From Clostridium septicum (GTDB lineage: Bacteria > Bacillota > Clostridia > Clostridiales > Clostridiaceae): a DNA stretch of 64,000 nucleotides. This document shows, one piece after another, positions 46,548-55,800 of the stretch. The position numbers and the translations under genes are program-made. The notes under the pieces are model-generated. The model was given only the letters and a program-made list of their open reading frames with translations, had not been told where the DNA came from and did not search any database. The stretch is taken from positions 1,798,001-1,862,000 of the forward strand of contig NZ_CP023671.1 in assembly GCF_003606265.1 (NCBI RefSeq). Reading direction: 5' to 3'. The stretch's first letter is position 1, and the number at the start of each line of letters is the position of its first letter.

Positions 46548-47270
46548 ATGAAGGTAGATGTAATAATTTCTGCTGATTACATTAACGAAGATTATTTAGA
46601 GGGAAAAACAGTTGTTGTTATTGATATGCTTAGAGCTACTTCTGTAATAACTACTGCGTTGGCAAATGGAGCTAAAAAAGTTATTCCTTTATTAACTGTA
46701 GAGGAAGCTTTTGATATGAAAGAAAAGTTAAATGGTTTAGGTGAAGAGGTATTGTTAGGTGGTGAGAGAAGAGCTCTTAAAATAGAAGGCTTCGACTTTA
46801 CTAATTCACCATTAGAGTACACTGAGAGTAAAGTTAAAGATAAAAATATTATAATAACTACAACAAATGGAACTAGAGCTATAGCATTAAGTTTAAATGC
46901 CGAAAGTATTTTAGTGGGTGCAATGATAAATGCAAAGGCTATAGTAAATAAAGTTAAAGAAATAAATAAAGATGTAGTTTTTATTAATGCAGGAACTAAT
47001 GGAGAATTTTCTATGGATGATTTTATTTGTTCAGGATATATGATAAATATTTTAAGTGAAGAGAAAGAGCAAGATTTAACTGATATAGCTAGAACTGCTA
47101 TGATAACATATAAATCAAATCCTAATATTATTAGTTATATCAAAGATGCTAGACATTATAATATTTTAAAAAATCTAAACTTACAAAATGATTTAGGGTA
47201 TTGCTGTAAAAAAGATATTATAGAGGTAGTACCTAAATACGATAAAGATAAAAAATGTATAGTTATTTAA
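46548..47270 (+). CDS. comB: 2-phosphosulfolactate phosphatase family protein
   Basis: 240 residues, whole-length ComB fold: VVVIDMLRATSVITTALANGA, LLGGERRALKIEGFDFTNSP, IITTTNGTRAI and the INAGTNGEFSMDDFICSGY region. In methanogens ComB makes sulfolactate for coenzyme M; clostridia do not make coenzyme M, so the substrate here may be different. It shares a unit with the radical SAM gene. GGGGG precedes the ATG. Confidence 0.9.
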   Translation: MKVDVIISADYINEDYLEGKTVVVIDMLRATSVITTALANGAKKVIPLLTVEEAFDMKEKLNGLGEEVLLGGERRALKIEGFDFTNSPLEYTESKVKDKNIIITTTNGTRAIALSLNAESILVGAMINAKAIVNKVKEINKDVVFINAGTNGEFSMDDFICSGYMINILSEEKEQDLTDIARTAMITYKSNPNIISYIKDARHYNILKNLNLQNDLGYCCKKDIIEVVPKYDKDKKCIVI

Positions 47271-47282
47271 TTTGGAAATTAT

Positions 47283-47314
47283 AGGTCACTATTAATTTAG
47301 TGGCCTTTTTTATT
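47283..47314 (+). terminator. Terminator after comB
   Basis: A nine-base stem with one G-U pair (47283-47291 with 47298-47306), then TTTTTATTT. Confidence 0.8.
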
Positions 47315-47366
47315 TAAAAAAATCTTAGAAAGTATTGACAATAAGAAGAAATAGGTATATATTATT

Positions 47367-47385
47367 GTTAATGATAATCAATATC
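47367..47385. promoter_or_regulatory. Fur box upstream of the flavodoxin gene
   Basis: GTTAATGATAATCAATATC matches the Fur consensus GATAATGATAATCATTATC at 17 of 19 positions. It lies 20 bases before the flavodoxin start, in the promoter region. Confidence 0.8.
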
Positions 47386-47404
47386 AATTAGAGAGGGTGG
47401 AGAA

Positions 47405-47824
47405 ATGAAAATTATTTATTGGAGTGGAACAGGTAATACTGAAGAAATGGCTAATTTAATAGCTAAAGGAATAGAAAAAGGAGATAAGGTTGCTGAATTA
47501 ATAAAAGTAGAAGATGCAACATTAAATACAATTAAAGATGAAGAATTAATAATTCTAGGTTGTTCAGCTATGGGAGATGAAGTTTTAGAGGAATATGAAA
47601 TGGAGCCATTTATAGAATCAATAAGTCAAGAGATTAGTGGTAAAAAAGTTGCTTTATTTGGATCTTACGGATGGGGTGACGGAAAATGGATGAGAGACTG
47701 GGAAGAGAGAATGGCAGAGTATGGAGCTCAAGTTATTGAAGAGAGTCTTATAGTGAATAATTTTCCAGCAGATGATGATGCAGAAAAATGCGTAGAATTT
47801 GGAATAAAAATATCAAAAATATGA
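47405..47824 (+). CDS. Flavodoxin
   Basis: 139 residues, short-chain form. The FMN phosphate loop YWSGTGNTEEMA (about 5-16), the GCSAMGDEVLEE stretch and GSYGWGDGKWMRDW are diagnostic. It replaces ferredoxin as an electron carrier when iron is scarce. A near-consensus Fur box upstream supports iron repression. GAGAGGGTGG precedes the ATG. The DUF3793 gene follows 60 bases later behind another Fur-like box. Confidence 0.95.
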   Translation: MKIIYWSGTGNTEEMANLIAKGIEKGDKVAELIKVEDATLNTIKDEELIILGCSAMGDEVLEEYEMEPFIESISQEISGKKVALFGSYGWGDGKWMRDWEERMAEYGAQVIEESLIVNNFPADDDAEKCVEFGIKISKI

Positions 47825-47827
47825 AAA

Positions 47828-47846
47828 AATAATGATAATGAATATT
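47828..47846. promoter_or_regulatory. Fur-like box between flavodoxin and DUF3793 genes
   Basis: AATAATGATAATGAATATT matches the Fur consensus at 15 of 19 positions. It starts four bases after the flavodoxin stop codon. Confidence 0.6.
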
Positions 47847-47884
47847 TGAAATTTTATTAAATCTAAAGTATAAGGAGAGTATAT

Positions 47885-48523
47885 ATGATGGAGGAAAAAC
47901 AAAAGCAATTTTATAATGTATTAAATTCTATGCCTAATAAAGAATACATGGAACTTTATTTATTATATAGTTTAGCCCCAGTAATTGCTGGGTTTAAACC
48001 ATCATCTACAATCAACTTTAAAAGTGATTATAGAGAGTTATACTCACAATGGAACTTATATGGAAAAGAGTTTATAGAAAAATTGGGGCTTAACTATATA
48101 TCATTAAGAGATCAAGAAAATTATATTGTAGTTCTTATATATAAAAAGGAAACATTGAAAAATTATTTATTACAGGATAACAATATAGACTTTCTAAAAA
48201 GATTAGGTTATGACGAAAGTAAAGAATTAGAACAATGGTTAGAAACTTTAAAAGTAAGATATGATAGATATCATTGTCCACACGAAATAGGACTATTTTT
48301 AGGAATTCCAATAGAAGATGTTATAGATTTTATGGATTGTACTGATAAGAAATGTTTAATGTGTGGATATTGGAAAGTATATAATGATTGCTATAAAGCA
48401 AAGAAAATATTTAATGATTATGATAATAGTAAACAATATGTAGTTAACAGTATACTAGAAGGAAGATCCACACTTTCTCTAGTAAATGATATACAAACAA
48501 ATTTTTTTAAATTCTCAATATAA
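47885..48523 (+). CDS. DUF3793 family protein
   Basis: 212 residues, cytoplasmic. The CPHEIGLFLGIPIEDVIDFM stretch and CLMCGYWKVYND identify DUF3793, a clostridial family of unknown function with several conserved cysteines (about residues 133, 158, 161 and 170) that could bind metal. It sits behind a Fur-like box and next to flavodoxin, so an iron-limitation role is likely; that is inference from context. AGGAG is seven bases before the ATG. Terminator at 48535. Confidence 0.85.
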   Translation: MMEEKQKQFYNVLNSMPNKEYMELYLLYSLAPVIAGFKPSSTINFKSDYRELYSQWNLYGKEFIEKLGLNYISLRDQENYIVVLIYKKETLKNYLLQDNNIDFLKRLGYDESKELEQWLETLKVRYDRYHCPHEIGLFLGIPIEDVIDFMDCTDKKCLMCGYWKVYNDCYKAKKIFNDYDNSKQYVVNSILEGRSTLSLVNDIQTNFFKFSI

Positions 48524-48534
48524 TATGTTTGACT

Positions 48535-48568
48535 AAAAAGCAGTTGTATCCCTAACAACTGCTTTTTT
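48535..48568 (+). terminator. Terminator after the DUF3793 gene
   Basis: A perfect 13-bp stem (48535-48547 with 48555-48567), seven-base loop, T run. Confidence 0.9.
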
Positions 48569-48703
48569 ACTCTTTAGAAAATTATATAAATAATTAAACT
48601 ATGATTTTGCAGCTGAGCTATTAGATAGTTTTAGAGAATAGTAAAAAGTTTATTTATTAAGTTAATTATTGATAATAAATTTCAATTATTTTTATAAATT
48701 GTA

Positions 48704-48732
48704 TTGACAAATATGGTAAAAGAATGTATTAT
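48704..48732 (+). promoter_or_regulatory. Promoter of an orphan Fur-box transcript
   Basis: TTGACA (48704-48709), 17 bases, TATTAT (48727-48732). TATAAT at 48730-48735 is an alternative with a longer spacer. A weaker Fur-like stretch (13 of 19) lies upstream at 48665-48683. Confidence 0.65.
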
Positions 48733-48737
48733 AATAT

Positions 48738-48912
48738 CAGAGGTTGATAATCAATATCAATTAAAGAGTTGAAAATAAGTACATTACTTTAAATGTTTAT
48801 CAATGAGTGCTCCACACATTCATGGTAAATTATAAACAAATTAAAATCCTTAAAATATAAAATTTATTTCACAAAAAGAGATGGATATATAATAATTATC
48901 CATCTTTTTTGT
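48738..48912 (+). ncRNA. Candidate Fur-controlled small RNA (or tiny-peptide mRNA)
   Basis: The unit has a promoter (48704-48732), a Fur box and an intrinsic terminator but no gene. The Fur box at 48740-48758 matches the consensus at 15 of 19 positions and shares TTGATAATCAATATCAATTA with the flavodoxin promoter region. The terminator is AGATGGATA (48879-48887) with TATCCATCT (48897-48905), then TTTTTG. The ~170-base transcript holds only very short frames, of 11 codons (48798) and 12 codons (48832) at best, with poor ribosome sites. It could be an iron-responsive regulatory RNA; this is inference. Confidence 0.5.
48740..48758. promoter_or_regulatory. Fur box of the orphan transcript
   Basis: GAGGTTGATAATCAATATC, 15 of 19 matches to the Fur consensus, at the expected start of transcription. 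Confidence 0.65.
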
Positions 48913-49012
48913 ATTTTAATAAAAAATTATTTCAAGAAATATATTCCATAAAAGTAACATTAGACTAGAAAATAGTTTAAAGAAAATTAATAATATTAAC
49001 ATTAGCTAAAGG

Positions 49013-49192
49013 TAGTAGGGGGAAGAGCTAAGAAGCAACCATAAAAGTAAAATGTTATAGAAAAAATAATTAAAGCCTATTGGATAAATATTCAATTACC
49101 AGAAAAAAATTCACCAATTAACATTTAACCCATATTTTTTGAGGGTAAGGTTCATGTTAACCTATTGGTGAGCAGATGACCAAAATAAATCT
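49013..49192 (+). other. Structured leader of the CAP-domain gene
   Basis: The 200 bases before the gene at 49208 hold several stems. TCACCAAT (49111-49118) pairs with ATTGGTGA (49164-49171) and TAACAT (49119-49124) with ATGTTA, making a long hairpin. CAGAT and ATCTG (49173-49192) form a small hairpin just before GGAGG. A CCTATTGG word occurs both in the hairpin and upstream near 49076, so an alternative pairing is possible. I tested c-di-GMP and c-di-AMP riboswitch patterns by eye and neither fits. Confidence 0.4.
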
Positions 49193-49207
49193 GAGGAGGT
49201 AGAGATA

Positions 49208-50011
49208 ATGATACATTATAAAATTATAAAATTACTAATCTCGTTAGGAATGGTTCCAGCATTATGTTTAGGAACTGCATATGGGACATCTAAGATAACA
49301 AATAAGGAAAAAGAGCCGCAAGCTGTGGAGGTAAAATCTCCAGAAGAATCTCATAAAGTTGAGGAGAACAAAAAAGTTGGACAAGTTAATAATGATAGTA
49401 ATGCCAAAACTGAAAAAGTTGAAATAGCTCAAAGTAATGAAAAGCAAACTGAGGAGGCAAAACAAAACTCAAATACAACAAATGAGTCTAATGGTTCTGT
49501 AGCTAACCCTAGTAAGGAGACAGGTGTAAATGAAAGCTCTAATACAGAACAACAACCTGAATCCCAGGAAGCTAAAAAAGAAACACCTAGTGCAAATCAA
49601 GATGATAGTTACATATCAGAAATAGAGCAATTAATTTTTCAACAAGTAAATCAACAAAGACAGGCAGCGGGATTACAACCATTAAGTTATAATAGCACAA
49701 TGGAACACTATGCAAGAGTGAAGTCTAAAGATATGGGAGTTAGAAGATACTTTGATCATACAAATCCAGAAGGTCAATTAATAACTGCTCAGATGAAAGC
49801 TGATGGAGTATCTTATAATGCATGGGGAGAAAATATAGCATATATTGGTGGAGTGTCAGGAAATAGCAATTTAGCTAATCAATTTATGACAAACTGGATG
49901 AACTCTCCAGGACATAGAGCAAATATTTTATCTAGTAATTTTACTAGCATAGGTGTTGGTGTATATAAGATAGGAAATAAATATTATGCAACTCAAGAAT
50001 TTTATAGATAG
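49208..50011 (+). CDS. Secreted CAP (SCP/PR1-like) domain protein
   Basis: 267 residues. A signal peptide (hydrophobic about 8-25) is followed by a ~100-residue low-complexity Lys/Glu/Asn/Ser linker and a CAP domain (about 140-267): IFQQVNQQRQAAGLQPL, KSKDMGVRRYFDHTNPEG, AWGENIAYIGG and NWMNSPGHRANILSSNFTSIGVG. The His and Glu residues of the CAP cavity are visible. Bacterial YkwD-type CAP proteins are extracytoplasmic; their activity is unsettled. GGAGGT precedes the ATG. Its structured leader suggests post-transcriptional control. Confidence 0.92.
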   Translation: MIHYKIIKLLISLGMVPALCLGTAYGTSKITNKEKEPQAVEVKSPEESHKVEENKKVGQVNNDSNAKTEKVEIAQSNEKQTEEAKQNSNTTNESNGSVANPSKETGVNESSNTEQQPESQEAKKETPSANQDDSYISEIEQLIFQQVNQQRQAAGLQPLSYNSTMEHYARVKSKDMGVRRYFDHTNPEGQLITAQMKADGVSYNAWGENIAYIGGVSGNSNLANQFMTNWMNSPGHRANILSSNFTSIGVGVYKIGNKYYATQEFYR

Positions 50012-50037
50012 AAAATAAACGATTTATTTTGGCAAAT

Positions 50038-50071
50038 AAAAACAGAGTCTCTTAATTGACTCTGTTTTTTT
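50038..50071. terminator. Bidirectional terminator
   Basis: A perfect 12-bp stem (50038-50049 with 50058-50069) lies between the CAP gene and the converging methyltransferase gene. Confidence 0.88.
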
Positions 50072-50080
50072 GTATTGAGA

Positions 50081-51256
50081 TTAGATTACTTGGAATATAA
50101 AGAATTTTAAATAATAGGATTCGTCAGAATTCCATAAGATAGGATGATCTGATGATTGAGTTCTACATTCAATTTGTCTTAAAGTTTTTCTAGCATCATG
50201 TGCTGCTTCAAGTACAGTTTTCTTAAGCTGTTCTTCACTCATGTAATGAGAGCAAGAGCATGTAGCAAAATAGCCTCCTGACTTAACCATTCTTAATCCT
50301 CTAAGATTAATTTCCTTATAGCCTCTTATTGCGGCTTTAATAGTATTTCTTGATTTTGTAAAAGCGGGAGGGTCTAATATCACTACATCAAATTGTTTTC
50401 CATCTCTAGACCAATCACCAAGAATATCAAATGCGTTATGACATTCAAATTTTGCAATATCTTGAAGACCATTAAGTTGTGCATTTCTTGTTGCACAGTC
50501 AACTGCATGTTGTGAAACATCAATTCCTAGTACTGAATTTGCACCTGCAATAGCAGCATTAAGGGCAAAAGAGCCTGTGTGTGTAAAACAGTCTAATACA
50601 TCTTTACCTTTACAAATTTTATGTATTGCTTCCCTATTTTCCTTTTGGTCTAAAAAGAATCCAGTTTTTTGACCATTTTCTAAATCAACTATGTATTTAA
50701 CTCCATTTTCAACTATTTGAATATTTGTATCAAATGATTCTGTTAAGAATCCTTTAGTTTGTTCTAAACCTTCTATTTCTCTAGTCTTTATGTCACTTCT
50801 TTCATAAACACCTTTAGCACCGTATTGCTCTACTAAGATTTTTACTATTAGATCTCTGTATTTATCCATTCCTAAAGTTGATATTTGAATTACGTAATAA
50901 TCTTCAAATTTATCAACAGTAAGACCAGGTAAAAAATCAGCTTCTCCAAATATAAATCGACAAGAAGAAGTATCAATTACAGTTTTTCTATAATCCCAGG
51001 CCATAGCGAATCTTTTTATAAAAAAAGTTTCGTCGATTTCTTCATTTATATCTCTAGTCATTATTCTTATGGTAATCTTACTTCTATCATTAATGTACCC
51101 TTTACCTATAAAATAATTTTTATGATTATAAACCTCAACTATATCTCCGTTTTCATAATCACCATCATATTCATTTATTTCATCTATGTATATCCATGGA
51201 CGACCTTGTTCTGCTCTTTTATTTTTACCTTTATGTAGGTAGAATTTACATGCCAT
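50081..51256 (-). CDS. Class I rRNA (cytosine-C5) methyltransferase, RlmI-like
   Basis: 391 residues from the ATG at 51256 after AAGGAG; 16 further codons upstream in frame are probably untranslated. An N-terminal PUA domain (LHKGKNKRAEQGRPWIYIDEI, GKGYINDRSKITIRI) precedes the SAM domain: NGQKTGFFLDQKENR, DVLDCFTHTGSFALNAA, VLGIDVSQHAV, VILDPPAFTKSR and the catalytic cysteine in YFATCSCSHYMSEE. The E. coli relative RlmI methylates 23S rRNA C1962. Monocistronic. Confidence 0.92.
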   Translation of the reverse strand: MACKFYLHKGKNKRAEQGRPWIYIDEINEYDGDYENGDIVEVYNHKNYFIGKGYINDRSKITIRIMTRDINEEIDETFFIKRFAMAWDYRKTVIDTSSCRFIFGEADFLPGLTVDKFEDYYVIQISTLGMDKYRDLIVKILVEQYGAKGVYERSDIKTREIEGLEQTKGFLTESFDTNIQIVENGVKYIVDLENGQKTGFFLDQKENREAIHKICKGKDVLDCFTHTGSFALNAAIAGANSVLGIDVSQHAVDCATRNAQLNGLQDIAKFECHNAFDILGDWSRDGKQFDVVILDPPAFTKSRNTIKAAIRGYKEINLRGLRMVKSGGYFATCSCSHYMSEEQLKKTVLEAAHDARKTLRQIECRTQSSDHPILWNSDESYYLKFFIFQVI

Positions 51257-51467
51257 ATACTTGATTTCTCCTTCCAAAATAATTCTTATAAGATTATAAC
51301 ACAAGAAATAAAAAAGATATTAAAACTTTGATTATTATTAATTATTTACTTTTTATTATAATTTTATTTAGTTATTCAAACCTAACAAATAACTTAAAGT
51401 TAATTCTAGTAGTAGTAGAAATGAAATATATTTTATAGTAATAAATAATTTATTAGGGGATAGTAAA

Positions 51468-51758
51468 TTGATATTTAAAGCTATAACAGTGCCAACTCCA
51501 AAGAGGATAAAGCGTTATTTTAGAAAGTATGCAACTAAGGAAAGGTTATTAATTTATTCTATCGTTGGAACGGGGATAGGTATTATTGGATTAAACGATA
51601 TTCTTGCAAAAAAGCTGGTTATAGGAGTTCTTATATATTATGGAGTAGCTTATGAAGTAATAGAAAGGTCAGATGTTATACTTAGTGATCCTATATTTAT
51701 AGAGGCTATAATTAAAAATCAATATATAGGGTATGGAATGCCAATAAAAATATTTTAA
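51468..51758 (+). CDS. Small unknown membrane-associated protein (96 aa)
   Basis: The TTG start has AGGGGATAG seven bases upstream. The protein has a basic N-terminal part (PKRIKRYFRKYATKERLL), two short hydrophobic stretches (about 29-44 and 48-63) and a mixed tail. I recognise no family. It is followed by a strong terminator, so the small unit looks real. Confidence 0.6.
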   Translation: MIFKAITVPTPKRIKRYFRKYATKERLLIYSIVGTGIGIIGLNDILAKKLVIGVLIYYGVAYEVIERSDVILSDPIFIEAIIKNQYIGYGMPIKIF

Positions 51759-51763
51759 AAAAT

Positions 51764-51797
51764 AAAAACCACCTGTTTCCATGTCAGGTGGTTTTTG
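51764..51797 (+). terminator. Terminator after the 96-aa gene
   Basis: A perfect 12-bp stem (51764-51775 with 51785-51796), GC-rich at its tip. Confidence 0.87.
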
Positions 51798-51845
51798 GGG
51801 AGATATAATTTTCCTGTATAACCAATACAATTTGGGGGAATTGTA

Positions 51846-52064
51846 TTAGTGGTTTTCTAGATGCGTCTTAATCAATTTTTCGATTGTAGGGGTACATCTG
51901 TAGCCTCTGCATCCACCAGTACAAGCTCCAGTTGCCTTAGAGACTTCTTCTACAGTGTGTGCACCGGCATTGATTGCATCTTTTATTTTGGATCTTGGTA
52001 TTGCCTTGCAAGTACAAACTTTTGTAATCTTATCAAGGACTTGTTCGTTTAATTTATTTTCCAT
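51846..52064 (-). CDS. BFD-like (2Fe-2S)-binding protein
   Basis: 72 residues. The cysteines in VCTCKAIPRSKI (17 and 19) and in TGACTGGCRGYRC match the CxC...CxxxC pattern of Fer2_BFD proteins, which include bacterioferritin-associated ferredoxin. Small stand-alone forms may donate electrons or sense iron. AGGAGG precedes the ATG. No Fur box is visible upstream, although a TTACTG/CAGTAA inverted repeat lies at 52093-52111. Confidence 0.85.
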   Translation of the reverse strand: MENKLNEQVLDKITKVCTCKAIPRSKIKDAINAGAHTVEEVSKATGACTGGCRGYRCTPTIEKLIKTHLENH

Positions 52065-52188
52065 TAAGTATTCCTCCTAATAAACTACAAAGTTACTGAA
52101 TTAAACAGTAAGCATTGAAAGAGTAATATCTAAGAAGTATGTAATCTTAGAAAAGAACTACGGAAAATAAAGGGGATAAAAAAATAAA

Positions 52189-52217
52189 TTGACGTTTATT
52201 TTCTATACTTGTATTAT
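52189..52217 (+). promoter_or_regulatory. Possible distal promoter upstream of ileS
   Basis: TTGACG (52189-52194), 17 bases, TATTAT (52212-52217). It would give a transcript entering the T-box region; alternative to the promoter at 52361. Confidence 0.4.
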
Positions 52218-52360
52218 ATAGTTGAGAAAAATGAAAGTCAATACTATTTAATAAAAATTATCTATTAGTTAAATTTGTCTAATAAATTATGTTTTCATTA
52301 TATATATTTACACAAATTTTTTTATTTATTCAATAATATTATCTTTTATATTATAATTGT

Positions 52361-52389
52361 TTGTAGTAAAATAAATATAACATTATAAT
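52361..52389 (+). promoter_or_regulatory. Promoter of the ileS T-box transcript
   Basis: TTGTAG (52361-52366), 17 bases, TATAAT (52384-52389). A run of TATAA units (52383-52404) follows. Start near 52396 is just before the T-box stem I. Confidence 0.6.
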
Positions 52390-52408
52390 ATAATATAATA
52401 TAATAAAA

Positions 52409-52668
52409 GACTATGATTAGGAAAAGTACTTATTTTTATTCTTTAAGAGAGTGACTGGTTGGTGTGAAGTCATAGAAAAACTTAAGGAAAATCACCTAGG
52501 AGTCGAAAGCTGAAAAGTTTATTCTGATTAAGCTTATTCCGTTAGCCTGCGTTAAAGGATAAAGTATGTTAGTACTTGAAATAAAGGTTCTTATTTATAT
52601 AAGAGCTTGTAAACCTTAGGTGGTATAGCGAATTCAACTTCGTCCTATTAGGACGAAGTTTTTTTTAT
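52409..52668 (+). promoter_or_regulatory. Isoleucine T-box riboswitch of ileS
   Basis: Stem I runs from GACT (52409-52412) to AGTC (52501-52504). It holds AGTA (5' side), AGAGAGTGACTGGTTGGTG in the distal part, and GGAAA-ATC on the 3' side, so the specifier codon is ATC (52491-52493), isoleucine. The antiterminator T-box AGGTGGTATAGCG (52618-52630) has TGGT to pair with the ACCA end of tRNA-Ile. The terminator is AACTTCGTCC (52636-52645) with GGACGAAGTT (52651-52660) plus eight T. Uncharged tRNA-Ile would allow read-through. Confidence 0.93.
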
Positions 52669-52682
52669 AACAAATTGAATAA

Positions 52683-52784
52683 TTAATATTGAATTGTGAA
52701 TAATTAAGGAATACACTTAAGTATTTCTGTAAAGATCCCCTTGGAGTTTTATAAGTTTATTTATTATTCATAATTAATTATTAA
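52683..52784. repeat. MITE-like inverted-repeat element between T-box and ileS
   Basis: A 22-base arm at 52683-52704 matches the reverse complement of 52763-52784 at 19 of 22 positions. The ~100-bp element has no coding capacity and lies in the leader between terminator and start codon. A partial relative may be at 57420-57445. Confidence 0.45.
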
Positions 52785-52809
52785 CTACAATAAGAAGGGA
52801 GAATTGTAT

Positions 52810-55800
52810 ATGTACAAAAAGGTTGAATTGCCAAAAGGTTTTGTAGGCATGGAAAAAAATGTTGCAGAACTTTGGAAAGAGAACAACGTAATAAAGAAGA
52901 ATTTTGATATGAATCAAGATGGTGAATATTTTACTTTCTATGATGGACCTCCAACAGCTAATGGGAGACCACACGTAGGTCATATCTTAACAAGAGTTAT
53001 GAAGGATATAATCCCAAGATATAAAGTTATGAAGGGATATAAAGTTATAAGAAAAGCAGGTTGGGATACACACGGACTTCCTGTAGAACTTGAAATAGAA
53101 AAGAAACTTGGAATTTCAGGTAAACCACAAATTGAAGAATATGGAGTAGAAAAGTTCGTTAAAGAATGTAAAGAAAGTGTATTCACCTATGTAAATATGT
53201 GGGAAAAAATGACTGAACAAATAGGATATTGGGTAGATATGGATGATCCATATGTAACATATCATAATCCATACATAGAATCAGTATGGTGGGCATTAAA
53301 ACAAATGTGGGATAAAGATCTTTTATACAAAGGTCATAAGACTATGCCATATTGCCCTAGATGTGGAACAGGTCTTTCTTCACACGAAGTTTCACAAGGA
53401 TATAAAGATGTTAAGGATTTAACTGCTATTGCTAAATTTAAAGTTAAGGGAGAAGAAAATAAGTATATACTTGCTTGGACAACAACTCCTTGGACATTAC
53501 CTTCAAATGTAGCATTATGTATAAATAAAAAGTATGATTATATAGAAGCTAAAGTAGAAGATGAAATATATGTTTTAGCAAAAGAGTTAGCACCAAAGGT
53601 ATTAGGTGAAGATTATGAAGTGATTAGAGAGTTTAAGGGAGAAGAACTTTTAGGAACTGAATATGAACAACTACTTCCATTCCATACTCCAGAGGGAAAG
53701 GCATTTGTTGTAATTCACGGAGATTTCGTAACTTTATCAGATGGTACAGGTATAGTTCATATAGCCCCTGCATATGGTGAAGACGATAATTTAGTAGCTA
53801 AGAAAAATGGTTTAGCATTTATTAACCTAGTTGATTTAGCTGGTAATTTTACAGAAGAAGTTACTCCTTGGGCAGGTAAGTTCGTTAAAAAGTGTGATGA
53901 AAGCATTGTTAACTACTTAAAAGAACAAAACAAGCTATTTAAATCAGAAAAGCATACACATTCATATCCACACTGTTGGAGATGTAATACACCACTTCTT
54001 TATTACCCTAAAGAAAGCTGGTTTGTTGCAATGACTACCTTAAGGGATAAGTTACTAGAAAACAACAACAAGATTAATTGGTATCCAGATAATATAAGAA
54101 CAGGTAGATTTGGTAACTTCCTAGAAAATGTTATTGACTGGGGTATATCAAGAGATAGATATTGGGGTACACCACTTCCAATATGGGAATGTGAATGTGG
54201 TCATAGAGAATGTATAGGAAGCATTGAAGAATTAAAGACTAAGGGAATCAATGTTCCAGATGATATAGAGCTACACAAACCTTATATAGATAATGTTCAT
54301 TTAAAATGTGAAAAATGTGGAAAGGAAATGACTAGAACAGCAGAAGTTATAGACTGTTGGTTTGATTCAGGATCAATGCCATTTGCTCAATTACATTATC
54401 CATTTGAAAATAAAGAGTTATTTGATAAGAACTTCCCAGCTCAATTTATATCAGAAGCAGTAGATCAAACTAGAGGATGGTTCTATACATTATTAGCTAT
54501 TTCAACAGCTATATTTGATAGAAATCCATTTGAAAATTGTATAGTATTAGGTCACGTTCTTGATAAGAAGGGCTTAAAAATGTCAAAATCAAAAGGAAAT
54601 GTAGTAGATCCATTTGAGGTATTAGATGCACAAGGAGCTGATGCTACAAGATGGCATTTCTATACTGCAAGTGCACCATGGCTTCCTACTAGATTCTCTA
54701 TAGATGATGTTGCAGAAGCTCAAAGAAAATTCTTAAGTACATTATGGAATGTTTATTCATTCTATGTTTTATATGCTGATTTAGACAAATTTAACCCATT
54801 ACAATATTCAGACTTTGAATCAGAAAATGTAATGGATAAATGGATAATGTCAAAACTAAATACATTAATTAAAGATGTTGACTCAAACTTAAATTCATAT
54901 CAAATAACTCAAGCAGCTCTTGCGTTAGAAGATTTTACAGATGAGTTATCAAACTGGTATGTAAGAAGAAACAGAGCTAGATACTGGGCAGAAGAGTTAA
55001 CAGACGATAAGATAGGCGCTTATGTAACTCTATATAGAGTATTAACTACTTTAGCTAAAGTTGCAGCTCCATTTGTACCATTTATAACTGAAGAAATATA
55101 TCAAAATTTAGTAGTTAATTTAGATCCAAAGGCTGAAGAGAGTGTTCATTTATGTACATGGCCAATGGTTAACGAAAAAGCTATAGATAAGAAGTTAGAA
55201 GAAGAAATGGATTTAGCTTATACAATAGTTAAATTAGGAAGAAGTGCTAGAAATGGTGCTAATATAAAAAATAGACAGCCACTTTCAAAGATATTATTAT
55301 CAACAGATTTACTTCCAGAGTATTATTCACATATAATAACTGAGGAGCTTAACATAAAAGAAGCTTTATTTGGAGCAGATTTATCACAATATGTTAATTT
55401 TGAAATTAAGCCTAATTTACCTGTATTGGGAAGAGCTTATGGTAAGTTAATACCAGGAATAAGAAAAGAAATTGCTGCAAGAAATCAAATGGAATTAGCT
55501 CAAAAACTTCAAAATGGAGGAACTGAAACAATAAATGTTGATGGAACAGAAATAGTTTTAGATAAACAAAGCGTTTTAGTTACAATGCAAGGTTTAGAAG
55601 GATATGCTTTTGCAGGAGAAGGATCAATTGGAGTGGTTCTTGATACAACTATAACACCAGAATTAAAAGAGTTAGGTCATTTAAGAGAAATAATTTCAAA
55701 AATCCAAAATATGAGAAAAGAAAAAGGATTTGAAGTTGCAGATAAAATAAATCTTTATGTTTCAGGAAATGATATGTTAATAGATGTTATTAAAAAATAT

